Below are positions 8,126-17,451 of a stretch of 64,000 nt of DNA, piece by piece (position 1 is the stretch's first letter; every line of letters begins with the position of its first letter). A program made the translations under genes and the position numbers. The notes below the pieces were generated by a model that was not told where the DNA came from, searched no databases, and saw only the letters and a program-made list of their open reading frames with translations. Origin of the DNA: Pseudarthrobacter phenanthrenivorans Sphe3 (GTDB lineage: Bacteria; Actinomycetota; Actinomycetes; Actinomycetales; Micrococcaceae); NCBI RefSeq assembly GCF_000189535.1, contig NC_015145.1, positions 2,294,001 through 2,358,000 of the forward strand, read 5' to 3'.

Positions 8126-10468
8126 TTACTTCGCTGCTGCCAGCAGTTCCGCGCGGACCGTCCGGGTTGCCTTTACCAGGTTGCGCAGGGACTCTTCAGT
8201 CTCGGCGTAGCCGCGGGTCTTCAGGCCGCAGTCCGGGTTGACCCAGAGCTGGCGGGACGGGACGTGCTTGACGGCGGTGGCCAGCAGTTCGGTTACTTCA
8301 CCCTCACCCGGTACGCGCGGCGAGTGGATGTCGTAGACGCCGGGGCCAACGCCGCGGCCGAAGCCGTGGGATTCGAGGTCGTGCACAACCTCCATGCGGG
8401 AACGGGCGGCCTCGATGGAAGTCACGTCAGCGTCCAGGCCGTCGATCGCGTCGATAATCACCCCGAACTCGGAATAGCAGAGGTGGGTGTGGATCTGGGT
8501 GGCGTCGGCAGCACCGGCGGTGGCCAGGCGGAAGGAGTCCACGGACCACTTGAGGTAGTCGGCGTGGTCTGCCTTGCGCAGCGGGAGGAGTTCGCGCAGG
8601 GCCGGCTCGTCCACCTGGATCACCTTGATGCCGGCGGCTTCGAGGTCTGCGATCTCGTCGCGCAGTGCCAGGCCCACCTGGTTGGCGGTCTCGCGCAGCG
8701 GCTGGTCGTCGCGGACGAAGGACCAGGCCAGGATGGTGACCGGACCGGTGAGCATGCCCTTCATCGGCTTGCTGGTCAGCGACTGTGCATACTCGGCCCA
8801 GGCAACGGTGATGGGAGCGCTGCGGGTGACGTCGCCCCACAGGATGGACGGACGGGTGCACCGGGAGCCGTAGGACTGGACCCAGCCGTGGACCGTGACG
8901 TCGAAGCCTTCAAGGTTCTCGGCGAAGTACTGGACCATGTCGTTGCGCTCGGGCTCGCCGTGGACCAGGACGTCGTAGCCGAGCTCTTCCTGCAGCTCAA
9001 CGACGCGCTTGATTTCGTCCTTCATGAGCTGTTCGTACTGCGCGTCAGTCAGGTCGCCCTTATTGTTGCGTGCCCGGGCTGAACGGATTTCCGGGGTCTG
9101 CGGGAAGGAGCCGATGGTGGTGGTGGGAAGCGGCGGCAGGTGCAGTGCTTCTTCCTGGGCGGCTTCCCGGACCGAGTACTCGGAGCGGGCGAAGTCGGCG
9201 GCGGTCAGGGCTTCCGTGCGGGCGCGCACGTCAGCGCGCCGTACGCCTTCTGCGGTGGCGCGGGATCCGATGACGGCCGTCGCTTCGTCGATTGCTGCCT
9301 GGGCGGAGGCGGGATCGGCCAGGTAGGACGCGAGGGTCTTGACCTCCACGGCTTTCTGGTCAGAGAACGCCAGCCAGCTGCGGAGCTGATCGGACAGCTG
9401 GGTTTCCTCGGCGACGTCGTGCGGAACATGCTGGGTGGAGGTGGAGGTGCAGACGGTGACTTTGCCGGCCGCGGCCTTCAGTTCGTCCAGCTTCGCGGCG
9501 GAACCGGCGAGGTCGTTGCGCCAGATGTTGTGGCCGTCCACGACGCCGGCAACCAGGGTCTTGTTGCCCAGGCCTGCGAGGGCGGCCGCAGAGGGAACAG
9601 CGCCCTTGAAAACGTCGATGTGGAGGGCTTCGATGTTGGTGGCAGCGAGGGTGCCCAGCTGGCCGTCCAGTGAGCCGTACGGGGTGGACACGAGGATCTG
9701 CGGGCGCTTGGCCCCAGCCGTGAGGACTTCGTAGGCGCGGGCCACTGCGGCCTCGACTTCCCCGGCGGGGGTGTCCTGGTCAACCACAAGGGCGGGCTCG
9801 TCGAGCTGGACCCAGGTGGCTCCGGCGGCGGCGAGCTTCTCAAGCAGCTGGACGTAAACGGGCAGGATGTCCTCAAGGCGGGACAGCGGCGCGAACCCGG
9901 CGGGGGCGCCGTCGGACGCCTTGGACAGGAGCAGGTAGGTAACCGGGCCAACAATGTACGGGCGGGTTTCGATGCCGTTGGCCAGGGCGAAGGCGAACTC
10001 GTCCACCTTGGCGGTGGAGGCAAGGGTGAATTCGGTTTCCGGACCGATTTCCGGCACCAGGTAGTGGTAGTTGGTGTCGAACCACTTGGTCATTTCCAGC
10101 GGCTGCTGGTCCTTGGTGCCGCGGGCCAGCGTGAAGTAGCCGTCAATGTCCAGCTGTCCCCCGGCGTTGAGGAGCTTGCCGAAGCGGGCCGGTACAGCAC
10201 CAAGGTGCGCGGTGGTGTCCAGGACCTGGTCGTAGTACGAGAAGGTGCCCGGCACTGCGGCGGCTTCGGTCAGGCCGAGCTCCTGCAGGCGCCTTGCGGT
10301 GGTCAGCTGGATGTCTTTTGCGGCGGCGTCCAGCGCGGCAGCGTCGATCTTGCCGGCCCAGTAGGCCTCGACGGCCTTCTTGAGTTCGCGGCGGCGGCCG
10401 ATGCGGGGGTAGCCCAAGAGCGAGGCGGACGGGAAGGGAGTGGTTTTGGGCGTGCTGAAGTCAGTCAT
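8126..10468 (-). CDS. metE: Cobalamin-independent methionine synthase
   Basis: Transfers the methyl group of 5-methyltetrahydrofolate-glutamate to homocysteine without cobalamin, in the cytoplasm. 780 residues, the full MetE length, with two barrel domains. Zinc ligands are visible in HTHLCYSEF and NPDCGLKTRG near the C-terminus; LGYPRIGRRRELKKA is the usual N-terminal motif. It follows metF by 65 bases on the same strand, so the folate methyl donor and the methyl transfer are co-expressed, probably under control of the leader before metF. Confidence 0.97.
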   Translation of the reverse strand: MTDFSTPKTTPFPSASLLGYPRIGRRRELKKAVEAYWAGKIDAAALDAAAKDIQLTTARRLQELGLTEAAAVPGTFSYYDQVLDTTAHLGAVPARFGKLLNAGGQLDIDGYFTLARGTKDQQPLEMTKWFDTNYHYLVPEIGPETEFTLASTAKVDEFAFALANGIETRPYIVGPVTYLLLSKASDGAPAGFAPLSRLEDILPVYVQLLEKLAAAGATWVQLDEPALVVDQDTPAGEVEAAVARAYEVLTAGAKRPQILVSTPYGSLDGQLGTLAATNIEALHIDVFKGAVPSAAALAGLGNKTLVAGVVDGHNIWRNDLAGSAAKLDELKAAAGKVTVCTSTSTQHVPHDVAEETQLSDQLRSWLAFSDQKAVEVKTLASYLADPASAQAAIDEATAVIGSRATAEGVRRADVRARTEALTAADFARSEYSVREAAQEEALHLPPLPTTTIGSFPQTPEIRSARARNNKGDLTDAQYEQLMKDEIKRVVELQEELGYDVLVHGEPERNDMVQYFAENLEGFDVTVHGWVQSYGSRCTRPSILWGDVTRSAPITVAWAEYAQSLTSKPMKGMLTGPVTILAWSFVRDDQPLRETANQVGLALRDEIADLEAAGIKVIQVDEPALRELLPLRKADHADYLKWSVDSFRLATAGAADATQIHTHLCYSEFGVIIDAIDGLDADVTSIEAARSRMEVVHDLESHGFGRGVGPGVYDIHSPRVPGEGEVTELLATAVKHVPSRQLWVNPDCGLKTRGYAETEESLRNLVKATRTVRAELLAAAK

Positions 10469-10533
10469 GGGAGTCTCCCGGAAAGTTGGAGCGCAAACGG
10501 GCGCTCTGGTGAAAGTGTGTGTTCTGCGGCTGT

Positions 10534-11496
10534 TCAGCTGGCGAGCTGGGGTGCCGTGGAGTGACGGCGCAGGCTGGCGTGGCTGCGCCGCGGAAGGGCC
10601 AGCTTGTCCAGGACCTCCAGCGCGCTTTGGTGCTCGTTGAAGGTGTAGATGTGGATGCCCGGCGCCCCTGCGTCCAGGGCCGCATTGGCCAGGTCCACGG
10701 TGGCGTCGACTCCGATATGGAGGCGTTCAAGGTCGCTGTCCGCGGCGGCCATGCGTTCCAGCAGCTCCGCAGCGGGCTCCACGCCGGTCAGTTCACCCAG
10801 CCGTTTCAGCCGGCGAAGGCTGGTGAGCGGCATGACCCCGGGAATGATCGGGATGGTGACGCCGGCACGGCGGGCCCTGGTCAGCAGGTCCGCATACTGC
10901 TCGGTATGGAAGAAGACCTGCGTAATGGCGAAATCGGCGCCGGAACGCTGCTTGGCAAGCAGCACCTCGACGTCGTGCTCTTCACTGGGTGACTCAGGAT
11001 GGCGGGTGGGGTACGCCGCCACGCCTACCGCAATCTTTCCGGCGCACAGCAGCGCCGACCTGCGCTGCTCCACCCGGCGGATGAGCTCGATCAGGTCCTG
11101 CGCATAGCGCAGTGAGCCGGCTGCAGGTTCGCCGCCGTCCTTGGGCAAGTCGCCGCGAAGGGCCAGGATGCCGCGAACGCCGGTATCCAACAGTTCGCCA
11201 ATGATTCCGGCGAGTTCCTGGGGCGTGTTGCCGACGCAGGTCAGGTGGGCCAGCGGCCGGAGCGTCGTTTCCAGCAGGAGGCGGTTGATAAGTTCGACGG
11301 CGGTGTCCCGGTTGGAGCCACTGGCACCATAGGTGACGGAGACGTAGTCCGGCTCAGTGGTTTCCAGTTCCCGGATGGTGGTCCACAGCGTTTCTGCGGC
11401 TGCCGGGGAACGGGGCGGGAACAGCTCATAGGAGAGCGCCACCGGGGCGGCGTCGGAGAGATTCGGGTGTGTATCAATAAGGCTTGGTGGTGACAT
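10534..11496 (-). CDS. metF: 5,10-methylenetetrahydrofolate reductase
   Basis: FAD enzyme that makes 5-methyltetrahydrofolate for methionine synthase. 320 residues; motifs SYELFPPRSP with the catalytic glutamate, DYVSVTYGASGS, HLTCVGNT, LALRGDLP and GADFAITQVFF are all present, and IPGVMPL follows. ATG 11496 has AAGGAC upstream and matches the family start. First gene of metF-metE; its 5-prime leader of over 200 bases suggests RNA-level control. Confidence 0.96.
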   Translation of the reverse strand: MSPPSLIDTHPNLSDAAPVALSYELFPPRSPAAAETLWTTIRELETTEPDYVSVTYGASGSNRDTAVELINRLLLETTLRPLAHLTCVGNTPQELAGIIGELLDTGVRGILALRGDLPKDGGEPAAGSLRYAQDLIELIRRVEQRRSALLCAGKIAVGVAAYPTRHPESPSEEHDVEVLLAKQRSGADFAITQVFFHTEQYADLLTRARRAGVTIPIIPGVMPLTSLRRLKRLGELTGVEPAAELLERMAAADSDLERLHIGVDATVDLANAALDAGAPGIHIYTFNEHQSALEVLDKLALPRRSHASLRRHSTAPQLAS

Positions 11497-11640
11497 TTGC
11501 GTCCTTGGCTTTGGGCCATTGGGGCTGCCGCCGCCAAGAAGCGGGGTAGCCGGCAATGAATTGAGTTTGGGGAACACGGAAAAACTCCACAGGACGCAGC
11601 CGCGACTGTTACGCCTGGATCGAAGCTTTCCGTGAGCAAA

Positions 11641-11692
11641 TGTCAGGCCCACATGGGGGCACCCACACCCTCCCGGAGGAGGATCGCTGACA
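11641..11692 (-). promoter_or_regulatory. Candidate structured leader RNA (possible SAM-responsive riboswitch) of metF-metE
   Basis: Read on the minus strand, TGTCAG and CTGACA close a 52-base element holding a CCTCC(TCCG)GGAGG hairpin and a second arm containing GGGTGCCCC. A GGTGCC-type junction and this compact form recall actinobacterial SAM-I/SAM-IV leaders, which occur before methionine genes. Downstream, TTTCCGTG (11627-11634) can pair with CACGGAAA (11575-11582), a possible expression platform. The perfect inverted repeat GTTACC-TC-GGTAAC at 11694-11707 lies immediately upstream. The rest of the gap 11,497-11,820 shows nothing further. The riboswitch class is a guess. Confidence 0.4.
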
Positions 11693-11820
11693 CGTTACCT
11701 CGGTAACTTGTATAAGACTCTAGGAGGGGCCGGGAGAGCATTCAAGTTGGCGTCCGAATTAAGACGCACTTTTACGCCTGCTTTCGCTCCTGCACGGAAT
11801 AATGTTCGTCCTCCTGGCTC

Positions 11821-12567
11821 CTACCAGGGACGCGCAGGGCTGTTGTACTGGGTGTCTCCCAGGTATTCCTCCCGTTCGCGCCCTTCGTTGCGTTCCCACT
11901 GGGCCTGCCGCGCACTGTCCTCCAGCTGCTCCAGCTTGTCCTGCAGCCCTGGGTCCGGGCCGGGCTCTTGCGGGTTTTCGTCCTGCCCGCCTTCCTGTGC
12001 CGGCTCCTGGGTGCCCTCGGCGAGTTTTTCCTGCAGCCGTGCCTCAGCTCGGGCGAGTTTATCTCCCGTCCCGGCCGGATGTCCTGCGGAGAAGCAGCCT
12101 TCCGGTGCCGACGCCACGGCCGCGAGCGCTTCCTGGAACAGGCCGGCCGCGGAGGCAGGATCTTCCGACGCGGCCTTTTGGTCGCCCAGGTGTTCAATTG
12201 CCAGGACCAGGTTGACCCGGATGATGCAGTCCTCGTTGGACCCGGACCGTGCCTGCGGGAGCAGGCCCAACCCTTCCTCGAACCGGTGGCGGGCCGCGCC
12301 GAAGTCCCCGGCAAGGACATCGGCGTCGCCCGCCGCGAACAGTGCTTTGTGCGGCTCAATGATGTTGGCCGGTTGAAGCCCCTCCGCTGCGGTTCTGACG
12401 GACGTTGCGTCGCTGGCCTCGAAAGCGCCCGCCGCACGCCCGGCCAGCAGGCCAAGGCTCAGGAGCTTGGCGGCAAGGCAGAGCACCAGGACCACCGGGA
12501 CAGCAGACCAGGCGAGCAGGCGCCGTCGTGATGCCCTGCCGGGCCCAGCGTCCATGCGCGGGGTCAT
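11821..12567 (-). CDS. Membrane-anchored TPR-like protein of a MoxR/VWA operon
   Basis: 248 residues: a basic N-terminus, one membrane helix (about residues 16-42), a helical tetratricopeptide-like region (HKALFAAGDADVLAGDFGAA, then AIEHLGDQKAA) and a highly charged Glu/Gln-rich C-terminal tail. Last gene of the MoxR-DUF58-VWA-VWA operon, in the position of BatC-type TPR proteins. The start overlaps the stop of the upstream VWA gene by four bases. The role is probably scaffolding of an envelope or metal-insertion complex. Confidence 0.7.
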   Translation of the reverse strand: MTPRMDAGPGRASRRRLLAWSAVPVVLVLCLAAKLLSLGLLAGRAAGAFEASDATSVRTAAEGLQPANIIEPHKALFAAGDADVLAGDFGAARHRFEEGLGLLPQARSGSNEDCIIRVNLVLAIEHLGDQKAASEDPASAAGLFQEALAAVASAPEGCFSAGHPAGTGDKLARAEARLQEKLAEGTQEPAQEGGQDENPQEPGPDPGLQDKLEQLEDSARQAQWERNEGREREEYLGDTQYNSPARPW

Positions 12568-13670
12568 CGCACCACCGCCTTGGTGACACGGCGCCTGTTC
12601 GCCGGGTGCGCGGTGGCAGGCCGGAGCTCAGCGGACTGGCGGACCAGCTGGACCAGTTCCGCCAGGCCAAGGACAAAGGCCCCGGCCGCGGGAAGCCCGT
12701 AAAGCTCGGTCCGTGCCCCCAGTTCCCGCATTCCATCAGCCACGGACCCGGCGTCAATGTCGCCTGCCCGCGCATCCCGCATGACAGGAGCAACAGGGTC
12801 TCCTGCTGACCGGTGGACGTAGGGAACGCCCAGCTGTCCCGCGATCCGCTCCAACCCGGCTTCGTCCATGCTGGAGACCGCGTCCTCGCCGGTGCTGTCC
12901 TTGACATAGGGACGGTCATCGCCGGCTGTGGGGCCGCCGCCGTCCTCGCGGCCGATGTTCTCCCGCCCGGTGTTCTCCCGCATCTTTCCACCGGCGGCAG
13001 TGCCGTACCCCAGCACCGCTCCCCCGGCCACCAGGCCGTCCAGGTCCATCGGGCCGGGCTCCTGGCCGGTGGTCTGCTCGCCGTCGCCCAGGTAGAAGAC
13101 GAGGCGCGGCCGTTCAGGGTGGCTCTCACGGGCAGCTTCCAGGCGTTCGGAAAGCACCTGGCGTGCGGCGGTGATGCTGCTGCCTTTGGCGTAGGCGGTC
13201 ACCTGCGGTTCCAGGACGGAGGTGATGGTGTCCAGCGCCAGGGTATCGGTGGTCAGCGGCATCCGGACATGTGCCTTGGTGTCGAAGGTAATGACGGAAA
13301 AGCGGGCTCCGGGCAGTTCTCCGGCAATGGCAGCGATATCCCGCCGGACCCCCTCCATCCGGGGCAGCCCGTCGCCATAGTCCTCGGCCACCATGCTGGT
13401 GGTGGTGTCCACTACCAGGAAGACGTTGAGGTCGGTGGTGACAGCCTGTGCTTCACCGCCGGGCAGTCCGGGGCGGACCGCGGCACCGGCCAGGAGCAGC
13501 ACGAGCGCTGTCCGGCGAAGCCATGGCCGCACGCCGGGATGCATCCCCCGCCCCGGGACGCGCCCCGCGCCCGGCCGCAGGCCCCGGTAGAGCCGCCATC
13601 CCGTTAGTACCAGGGCCGCAACGAGGACGGGAAGCAGGAGCCACCACGGCAGGATTGGCTGCAGTGTCAC
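12564..13670 (-). CDS. VWA domain membrane protein (BatA/BatB-like, second copy)
   Basis: 368 residues with two N-terminal membrane helices (around 8-27 and 50-65), a von Willebrand A domain with the metal-site motif DTTTSM, and a C-terminal helix (AAGAFVLGLAELVQLV). A Gly/Glu/Arg-rich insertion lies near residues 230-260. GTG start overlaps the previous stop (GTGA). Family members work with MoxR ATPases in complex assembly or stress tolerance; the specific target is unknown. Confidence 0.85.
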   Translation of the reverse strand: MTLQPILPWWLLLPVLVAALVLTGWRLYRGLRPGAGRVPGRGMHPGVRPWLRRTALVLLLAGAAVRPGLPGGEAQAVTTDLNVFLVVDTTTSMVAEDYGDGLPRMEGVRRDIAAIAGELPGARFSVITFDTKAHVRMPLTTDTLALDTITSVLEPQVTAYAKGSSITAARQVLSERLEAARESHPERPRLVFYLGDGEQTTGQEPGPMDLDGLVAGGAVLGYGTAAGGKMRENTGRENIGREDGGGPTAGDDRPYVKDSTGEDAVSSMDEAGLERIAGQLGVPYVHRSAGDPVAPVMRDARAGDIDAGSVADGMRELGARTELYGLPAAGAFVLGLAELVQLVRQSAELRPATAHPANRRRVTKAVVR

Positions 13671-14710
13671 GGCCGCAGCCTCCAGCCGGCAACAGCAAGG
13701 ACCAGCCCGGACAGGAGTGCTATGGCCAGAGGCAGCGCCGGTTCGTCGGAAATGACGGCCCGCGGGACACCCTCCAGGGCTGTTTTTTCCGTTTCCTCGA
13801 CTCCGCGAACCACGCCGGGCACCGCTTCGGGATTGTCCAGTGCATAGTAGGCGCCGCCGGTGGACTCCGCTGCGGCCCTTAGGTGCCCGCCGGGCTGGCC
13901 CGGTCCGGCACCGTAGTCGAGGTCCCCCGGGTTGAGCGCATACACACGAACGGCCCGGTCCCGGGCCAGCGAGGCCGCTTCATCAAGGGTCAGGATCGGC
14001 TCGCCGGAGAGGAAGTTGTCCGTAGCGAGGACGACGGTCCGCGAGCGCTGGTGTTCCGTGAGGTTCCGGCCGGTCCCCGAGTCGCCGCTGCTTTCCGGCT
14101 TCCGGTGTTCAAACTTCCCGTGCGGAAAGCTGTTCAGGCAGGATGCCAGGCCGTCCCCGATGAGTGACGAGCCCCGGCCGCTCCACGTGCCGTCAAGGAA
14201 TCCTGAACTTCCGGGCACACCAGTGAAAGCGTCCCGTGCCAGCTTCAGCTGCTCCTGTGCGTAGCCGTAATCGTCGGTCAGCGGAAAGACCTGGATGGCT
14301 GTGCTGTCGAAGATTGTCAGGCCGATCCGCTCGCCCTCGAATTCGCTGGCGAGGGTGGCGAAGACGTCCACAACGGCGGCGTCGGCACTGCTCATGGAAC
14401 CTGACGCATCAAGGCACAGCATGATGTCCCGGTTGTGCTGTTCCGGGCGGACGGTGGTCACTTCCACGGGCCGTGCGGCTGCCACCGCCGTGGAGAGGAG
14501 CAGCGACGTGCAGGCCACCGCGGCGGTGGCCAGCCAGCGGCGGTGCCGCCGCAATGCCGCCTGGTATTCCGGCAGCTGGGTGAGCCTGTCCGCGTGCGCC
14601 ACCGGCCGTCGTCGTGCGTTGGCCTTCCTGTCCGGCCTCAGGGCCCACCACAACGCTGCGCCCGCCGGCAGTACGGCCAGCGGCAGCAGCCACCACCAGA
14701 TCAGTTCCAT
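13667..14710 (-). CDS. VWA domain membrane protein (BatA/BatB-like, first copy)
   Basis: 347 residues: an N-terminal helix (LIWWWLLPLAVLPAGAALWW), a second helix near 60-78, a VWA domain with an intact DASGS metal-binding motif, and a C-terminal helix. Paired with the neighbouring VWA gene, the usual tandem in MoxR operons. Overlaps the upstream gene by ten bases. Confidence 0.88.
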   Translation of the reverse strand: MELIWWWLLPLAVLPAGAALWWALRPDRKANARRRPVAHADRLTQLPEYQAALRRHRRWLATAAVACTSLLLSTAVAAARPVEVTTVRPEQHNRDIMLCLDASGSMSSADAAVVDVFATLASEFEGERIGLTIFDSTAIQVFPLTDDYGYAQEQLKLARDAFTGVPGSSGFLDGTWSGRGSSLIGDGLASCLNSFPHGKFEHRKPESSGDSGTGRNLTEHQRSRTVVLATDNFLSGEPILTLDEAASLARDRAVRVYALNPGDLDYGAGPGQPGGHLRAAAESTGGAYYALDNPEAVPGVVRGVEETEKTALEGVPRAVISDEPALPLAIALLSGLVLAVAGWRLRP

Positions 14711-15171
14711 GCCTGCACCACCCTCCGGGCCGATGCGGCCGAACCGGCCACGGACGGAACCGGTCCGGGGCCGAACTCGGCCGGATACAGCTCCCCCACC
14801 AGGGCCGCTGCCGCCGGCAGGGGGTGCCGTGCCAGATCCGCCTGGGTCATTCGTGGTGCGTCCACCCCGGTGGCGTCGCGGACGAACTTCCGCAGGAGGA
14901 GGCTGATGTGCTGGTGCGCCTCCCGTGCGCTGAGCTTCCCGGCGGCGGCGTCCCGCTCCACATCATTGATCCTTTGCAGGTAGGCGGCCTGCAGCCGTGG
15001 CAGGTCCGTCAGCCGGGAGGTCCGCGTGCCGCTGTCCAGGTCCGGTGCCGTGCGGGTGGCCATGAAGAGCCAGGCGTACCAGGCGGCCACGAGGACCAGG
15101 AGCGCGACCCCGGCCCAGCCCCATGCCGGGGCATACTGGAGCGGGCCGTAGAAGTCCTGGTCAGCCTGCAC
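14701..15171 (-). CDS. Small membrane protein of the MoxR operon (DUF4381-like)
   Basis: 156 residues with one membrane helix (WGWAGVALLVLVAAWYAWLF, residues 17-36) and a soluble helical domain. Size, topology and place between DUF58 and VWA genes match the DUF4381-type subunit of MoxR operons. GTG start at 15171, overlapping the DUF58 gene by 11 bases. Confidence 0.7.
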   Translation of the reverse strand: MQADQDFYGPLQYAPAWGWAGVALLVLVAAWYAWLFMATRTAPDLDSGTRTSRLTDLPRLQAAYLQRINDVERDAAAGKLSAREAHQHISLLLRKFVRDATGVDAPRMTQADLARHPLPAAAALVGELYPAEFGPGPVPSVAGSAASARRVVQAWN

Positions 15172-16060
15172 GGCGGTGCCTTTCCAGGAGCGCGAAGAGC
15201 GAGGTCATGACGTCCCCCGTGCCGGCGACTTCACCCGCTGTCACCGCCGCCTGGCGCAGCATGTCCTTCCGCCCGGCGTCCCGTTCGGCGACGGCGCCCG
15301 CGTAGGCGGCGGCAACTTCCGGGACGCCGGCAAGGTGTGAAAGAAGAGGGTAGGAGCCGGAAACGCTGTAGGAATCCGTCCCGGGACCCGGCGGGAGGAA
15401 TGTGCCCTGCGGGGCCAGTTCGGCATCCCGGATGGTGAGCCAGAGGATCTCATGCTGGGCGCGTAACCGCCGGAGCAAGCGGCTGATGGCCGCAGTCGCT
15501 GCCACCTCGTCGGCGACGACGAACAGGAGGTGGCGTCCTTTGACGCTTCGTGCCACGTGGTCCAGCTGGTCCTCAAGCCTGCTCGGGGCGGCGTCCAGTG
15601 TCGCCGCGGAATCCACCTGCCTCAGGAGGCGCTCCAGGTGCGCCTCACCGCCTTTGGCGGGCAGCGCCGTCGTCCGTTCGGAATCGCCGCAGACCAGCCC
15701 CACGAGGTCGCCGTGCCGGTGCGCGAGGTATGCCATGACCCCCAGGGCCATCACGGCCACGTCCTTCTTGGACTCCCCGGTGCGGGAGACAGCTGCCATG
15801 TTGCGGCCGGTGTCCGTGACCAGCAGGACAGTCTGCCGGCGGACGGCCACGTAGCGCCGGATGAGCGGCGACCCGTGGCGCGCGGTGGCTTTCCAGTCGA
15901 TATCGCGGACCTCGTCCCCCGGCACATAGGCCCGCAGGTCATCAAAGTCCAGGCTGCGGCCGCGGAACACAGAACCGTATTCGCCGTCCAGCATGCCGCG
16001 GGCTTTGCGGTGCGCGAAGATGGCCATGTCCGACTTCACCCGGGTCAGGAGACTGGTCAT
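15161..16060 (-). CDS. DUF58 domain protein
   Basis: 299 residues. The DUF58 signature is GRSLDFDDLRAYVPGDEVR followed by DIDWKATARHG near residues 33-63. It normally follows moxR and partners the ATPase. ATG 16060 is chosen (GAGGG just upstream, first start after the moxR stop); an in-frame start at 16102 would overlap moxR. Confidence 0.9.
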   Translation of the reverse strand: MTSLLTRVKSDMAIFAHRKARGMLDGEYGSVFRGRSLDFDDLRAYVPGDEVRDIDWKATARHGSPLIRRYVAVRRQTVLLVTDTGRNMAAVSRTGESKKDVAVMALGVMAYLAHRHGDLVGLVCGDSERTTALPAKGGEAHLERLLRQVDSAATLDAAPSRLEDQLDHVARSVKGRHLLFVVADEVAATAAISRLLRRLRAQHEILWLTIRDAELAPQGTFLPPGPGTDSYSVSGSYPLLSHLAGVPEVAAAYAGAVAERDAGRKDMLRQAAVTAGEVAGTGDVMTSLFALLERHRRAG

Positions 16061-16067
16061 GCCGCCC

Positions 16068-17075
16068 TCAGGGGGTTTGGACCGCAGCGACGACGGCGTC
16101 AATCACCGTTTCCACCCGGACCTGCTCAGCCACGGCGTCGAAGTTCAGGATCAGGCGGTGGCGCAGGACCCGGTGGGCCAGGGACTTCACGTCCTCCGGG
16201 ATGACGTGGTCCCTGCCGTTGAGGAGGGCCACCGCCCGTGCTGCCTGGCTGAAGGCAATGCTTGCCCGGGGGCTGGCGCCGAATTCAATGAATCCGGCCA
16301 GCCGCGGATCAATGTACTGGCCCGCATTCCTGGTGACGAACACCAGTCCCACGATGTAGTTGATGACGGCGGGGTCAAGGTAGATGCGCCGGACCAGCTC
16401 CTGGACTGCCGTGAGGGCATCCAGGGAGGCAGCGGCAGCGGGCGCCTGGTCCGCGGTGTACACCCCGGCGTCGATGCGGCGGATGATTTCTGCCTCCTCC
16501 GCCGGGGACGGGTAGTCCAGCACGTCCTTGAGCATGAACCGGTCCATCTGGGCTTCGGGCAGCTGGTAGGTGCCCTCCTGCTCGATGGGGTTCTGCGTGG
16601 CGAGCACCATGAAGGGCGAAGGCAGCCGGTATTCCTGCCCCCCGATGGAGGTCTGGCGTTCCTGCATGGCTTCGAGCATGGCGCTCTGGGTCTTGGCGCT
16701 GGAACGGTTGATCTCATCCAGGAGCACGATGTTGGCGTGGACCGGTCCCAGCTGGGTGACGAAGGTGCCTTTGGCGGCATCGTAGATCTGGGTGCCCACA
16801 ATGTCGCTGGGCAGCAGGTCCGGAGTGCACTGGATGCGCCGGAAATCTCCACTGACGGCGTCCGCAAGCGTTTGCGCCGCCGTGGTCTTTGCCAGCCCCG
16901 GGACGCTCTCGAGCAGGATGTGCCCGCCCGTCAGCAGGCCCACCAGCAGCGATTCCCGCAGCCTGGACTGGCCTACCACCTTCGTGTCGAAGCTCCGGCC
17001 GATGCCGGCCGCCAGCTGTTGTGCCCGGGCCAGTTCCGCCGGCTCGATTCTTGCGGACGCGCTGGTCGAAAGCAC
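16068..17075 (-). CDS. MoxR-family AAA ATPase
   Basis: AAA+ ATPase, about 335 residues, that acts as a chaperone with VWA proteins. Walker A appears as ESVPGLAKTTAAQTL (a degenerate P-loop usual for MoxR), Walker B as VLLDEINRSSAK, sensor as LATQNPIEQEGTYQLPEAQ. GTG 17075 has GGGGGAAC upstream; the frame is open to 17126. First gene of the six-gene leftward operon. Confidence 0.93.
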   Translation of the reverse strand: MLSTSASARIEPAELARAQQLAAGIGRSFDTKVVGQSRLRESLLVGLLTGGHILLESVPGLAKTTAAQTLADAVSGDFRRIQCTPDLLPSDIVGTQIYDAAKGTFVTQLGPVHANIVLLDEINRSSAKTQSAMLEAMQERQTSIGGQEYRLPSPFMVLATQNPIEQEGTYQLPEAQMDRFMLKDVLDYPSPAEEAEIIRRIDAGVYTADQAPAAAASLDALTAVQELVRRIYLDPAVINYIVGLVFVTRNAGQYIDPRLAGFIEFGASPRASIAFSQAARAVALLNGRDHVIPEDVKSLAHRVLRHRLILNFDAVAEQVRVETVIDAVVAAVQTP

Positions 17076-17214
17076 TGGACGTTCCCCCTGGTGGCTGTAC
17101 TGGGCATGGCTGCCGGCCGGCTGCACTCCGCCGCCATCCTATCCAAGAACAATGCCGTGATCCGGGCAATGGGGACCCCTCCCCATGAAGGGGTGCGAGG
17201 TCTATTCTTTTGAC

Positions 17215-17418
17215 ATGAGCGAGCTTCCAGCCAGTTACAAGGAGTTTCTCGCCGACAAGAGCGAGATGTTCGTCAGCACCGTCAAGCCCGTCCTGCAGCA
17301 ATCGGCGGCGGACAAACTGCACGGCGTCCGGGTCACCTACAACCCCGGAGCCACCGGCCACCAGGCCCACATCGACGAGACACTCCCGTTCGGGGTGGTC
17401 ATGGAGGACATCGACTAA
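17215..17418 (+). CDS. Small conserved hypothetical protein
   Basis: 67 residues, acidic, MSELPASYKEFLADK at the start and THQ-type soluble composition without membrane or metal motifs. ATG 17215 is used; the ribosome site is weak. It resembles small conserved actinobacterial proteins. Divergent from moxR; function unknown. Confidence 0.6.
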   Translation: MSELPASYKEFLADKSEMFVSTVKPVLQQSAADKLHGVRVTYNPGATGHQAHIDETLPFGVVMEDID

Positions 17419-17451
17419 AGCGGCCCGCGAAGCAGGGCGAAGGGAGCCGCA

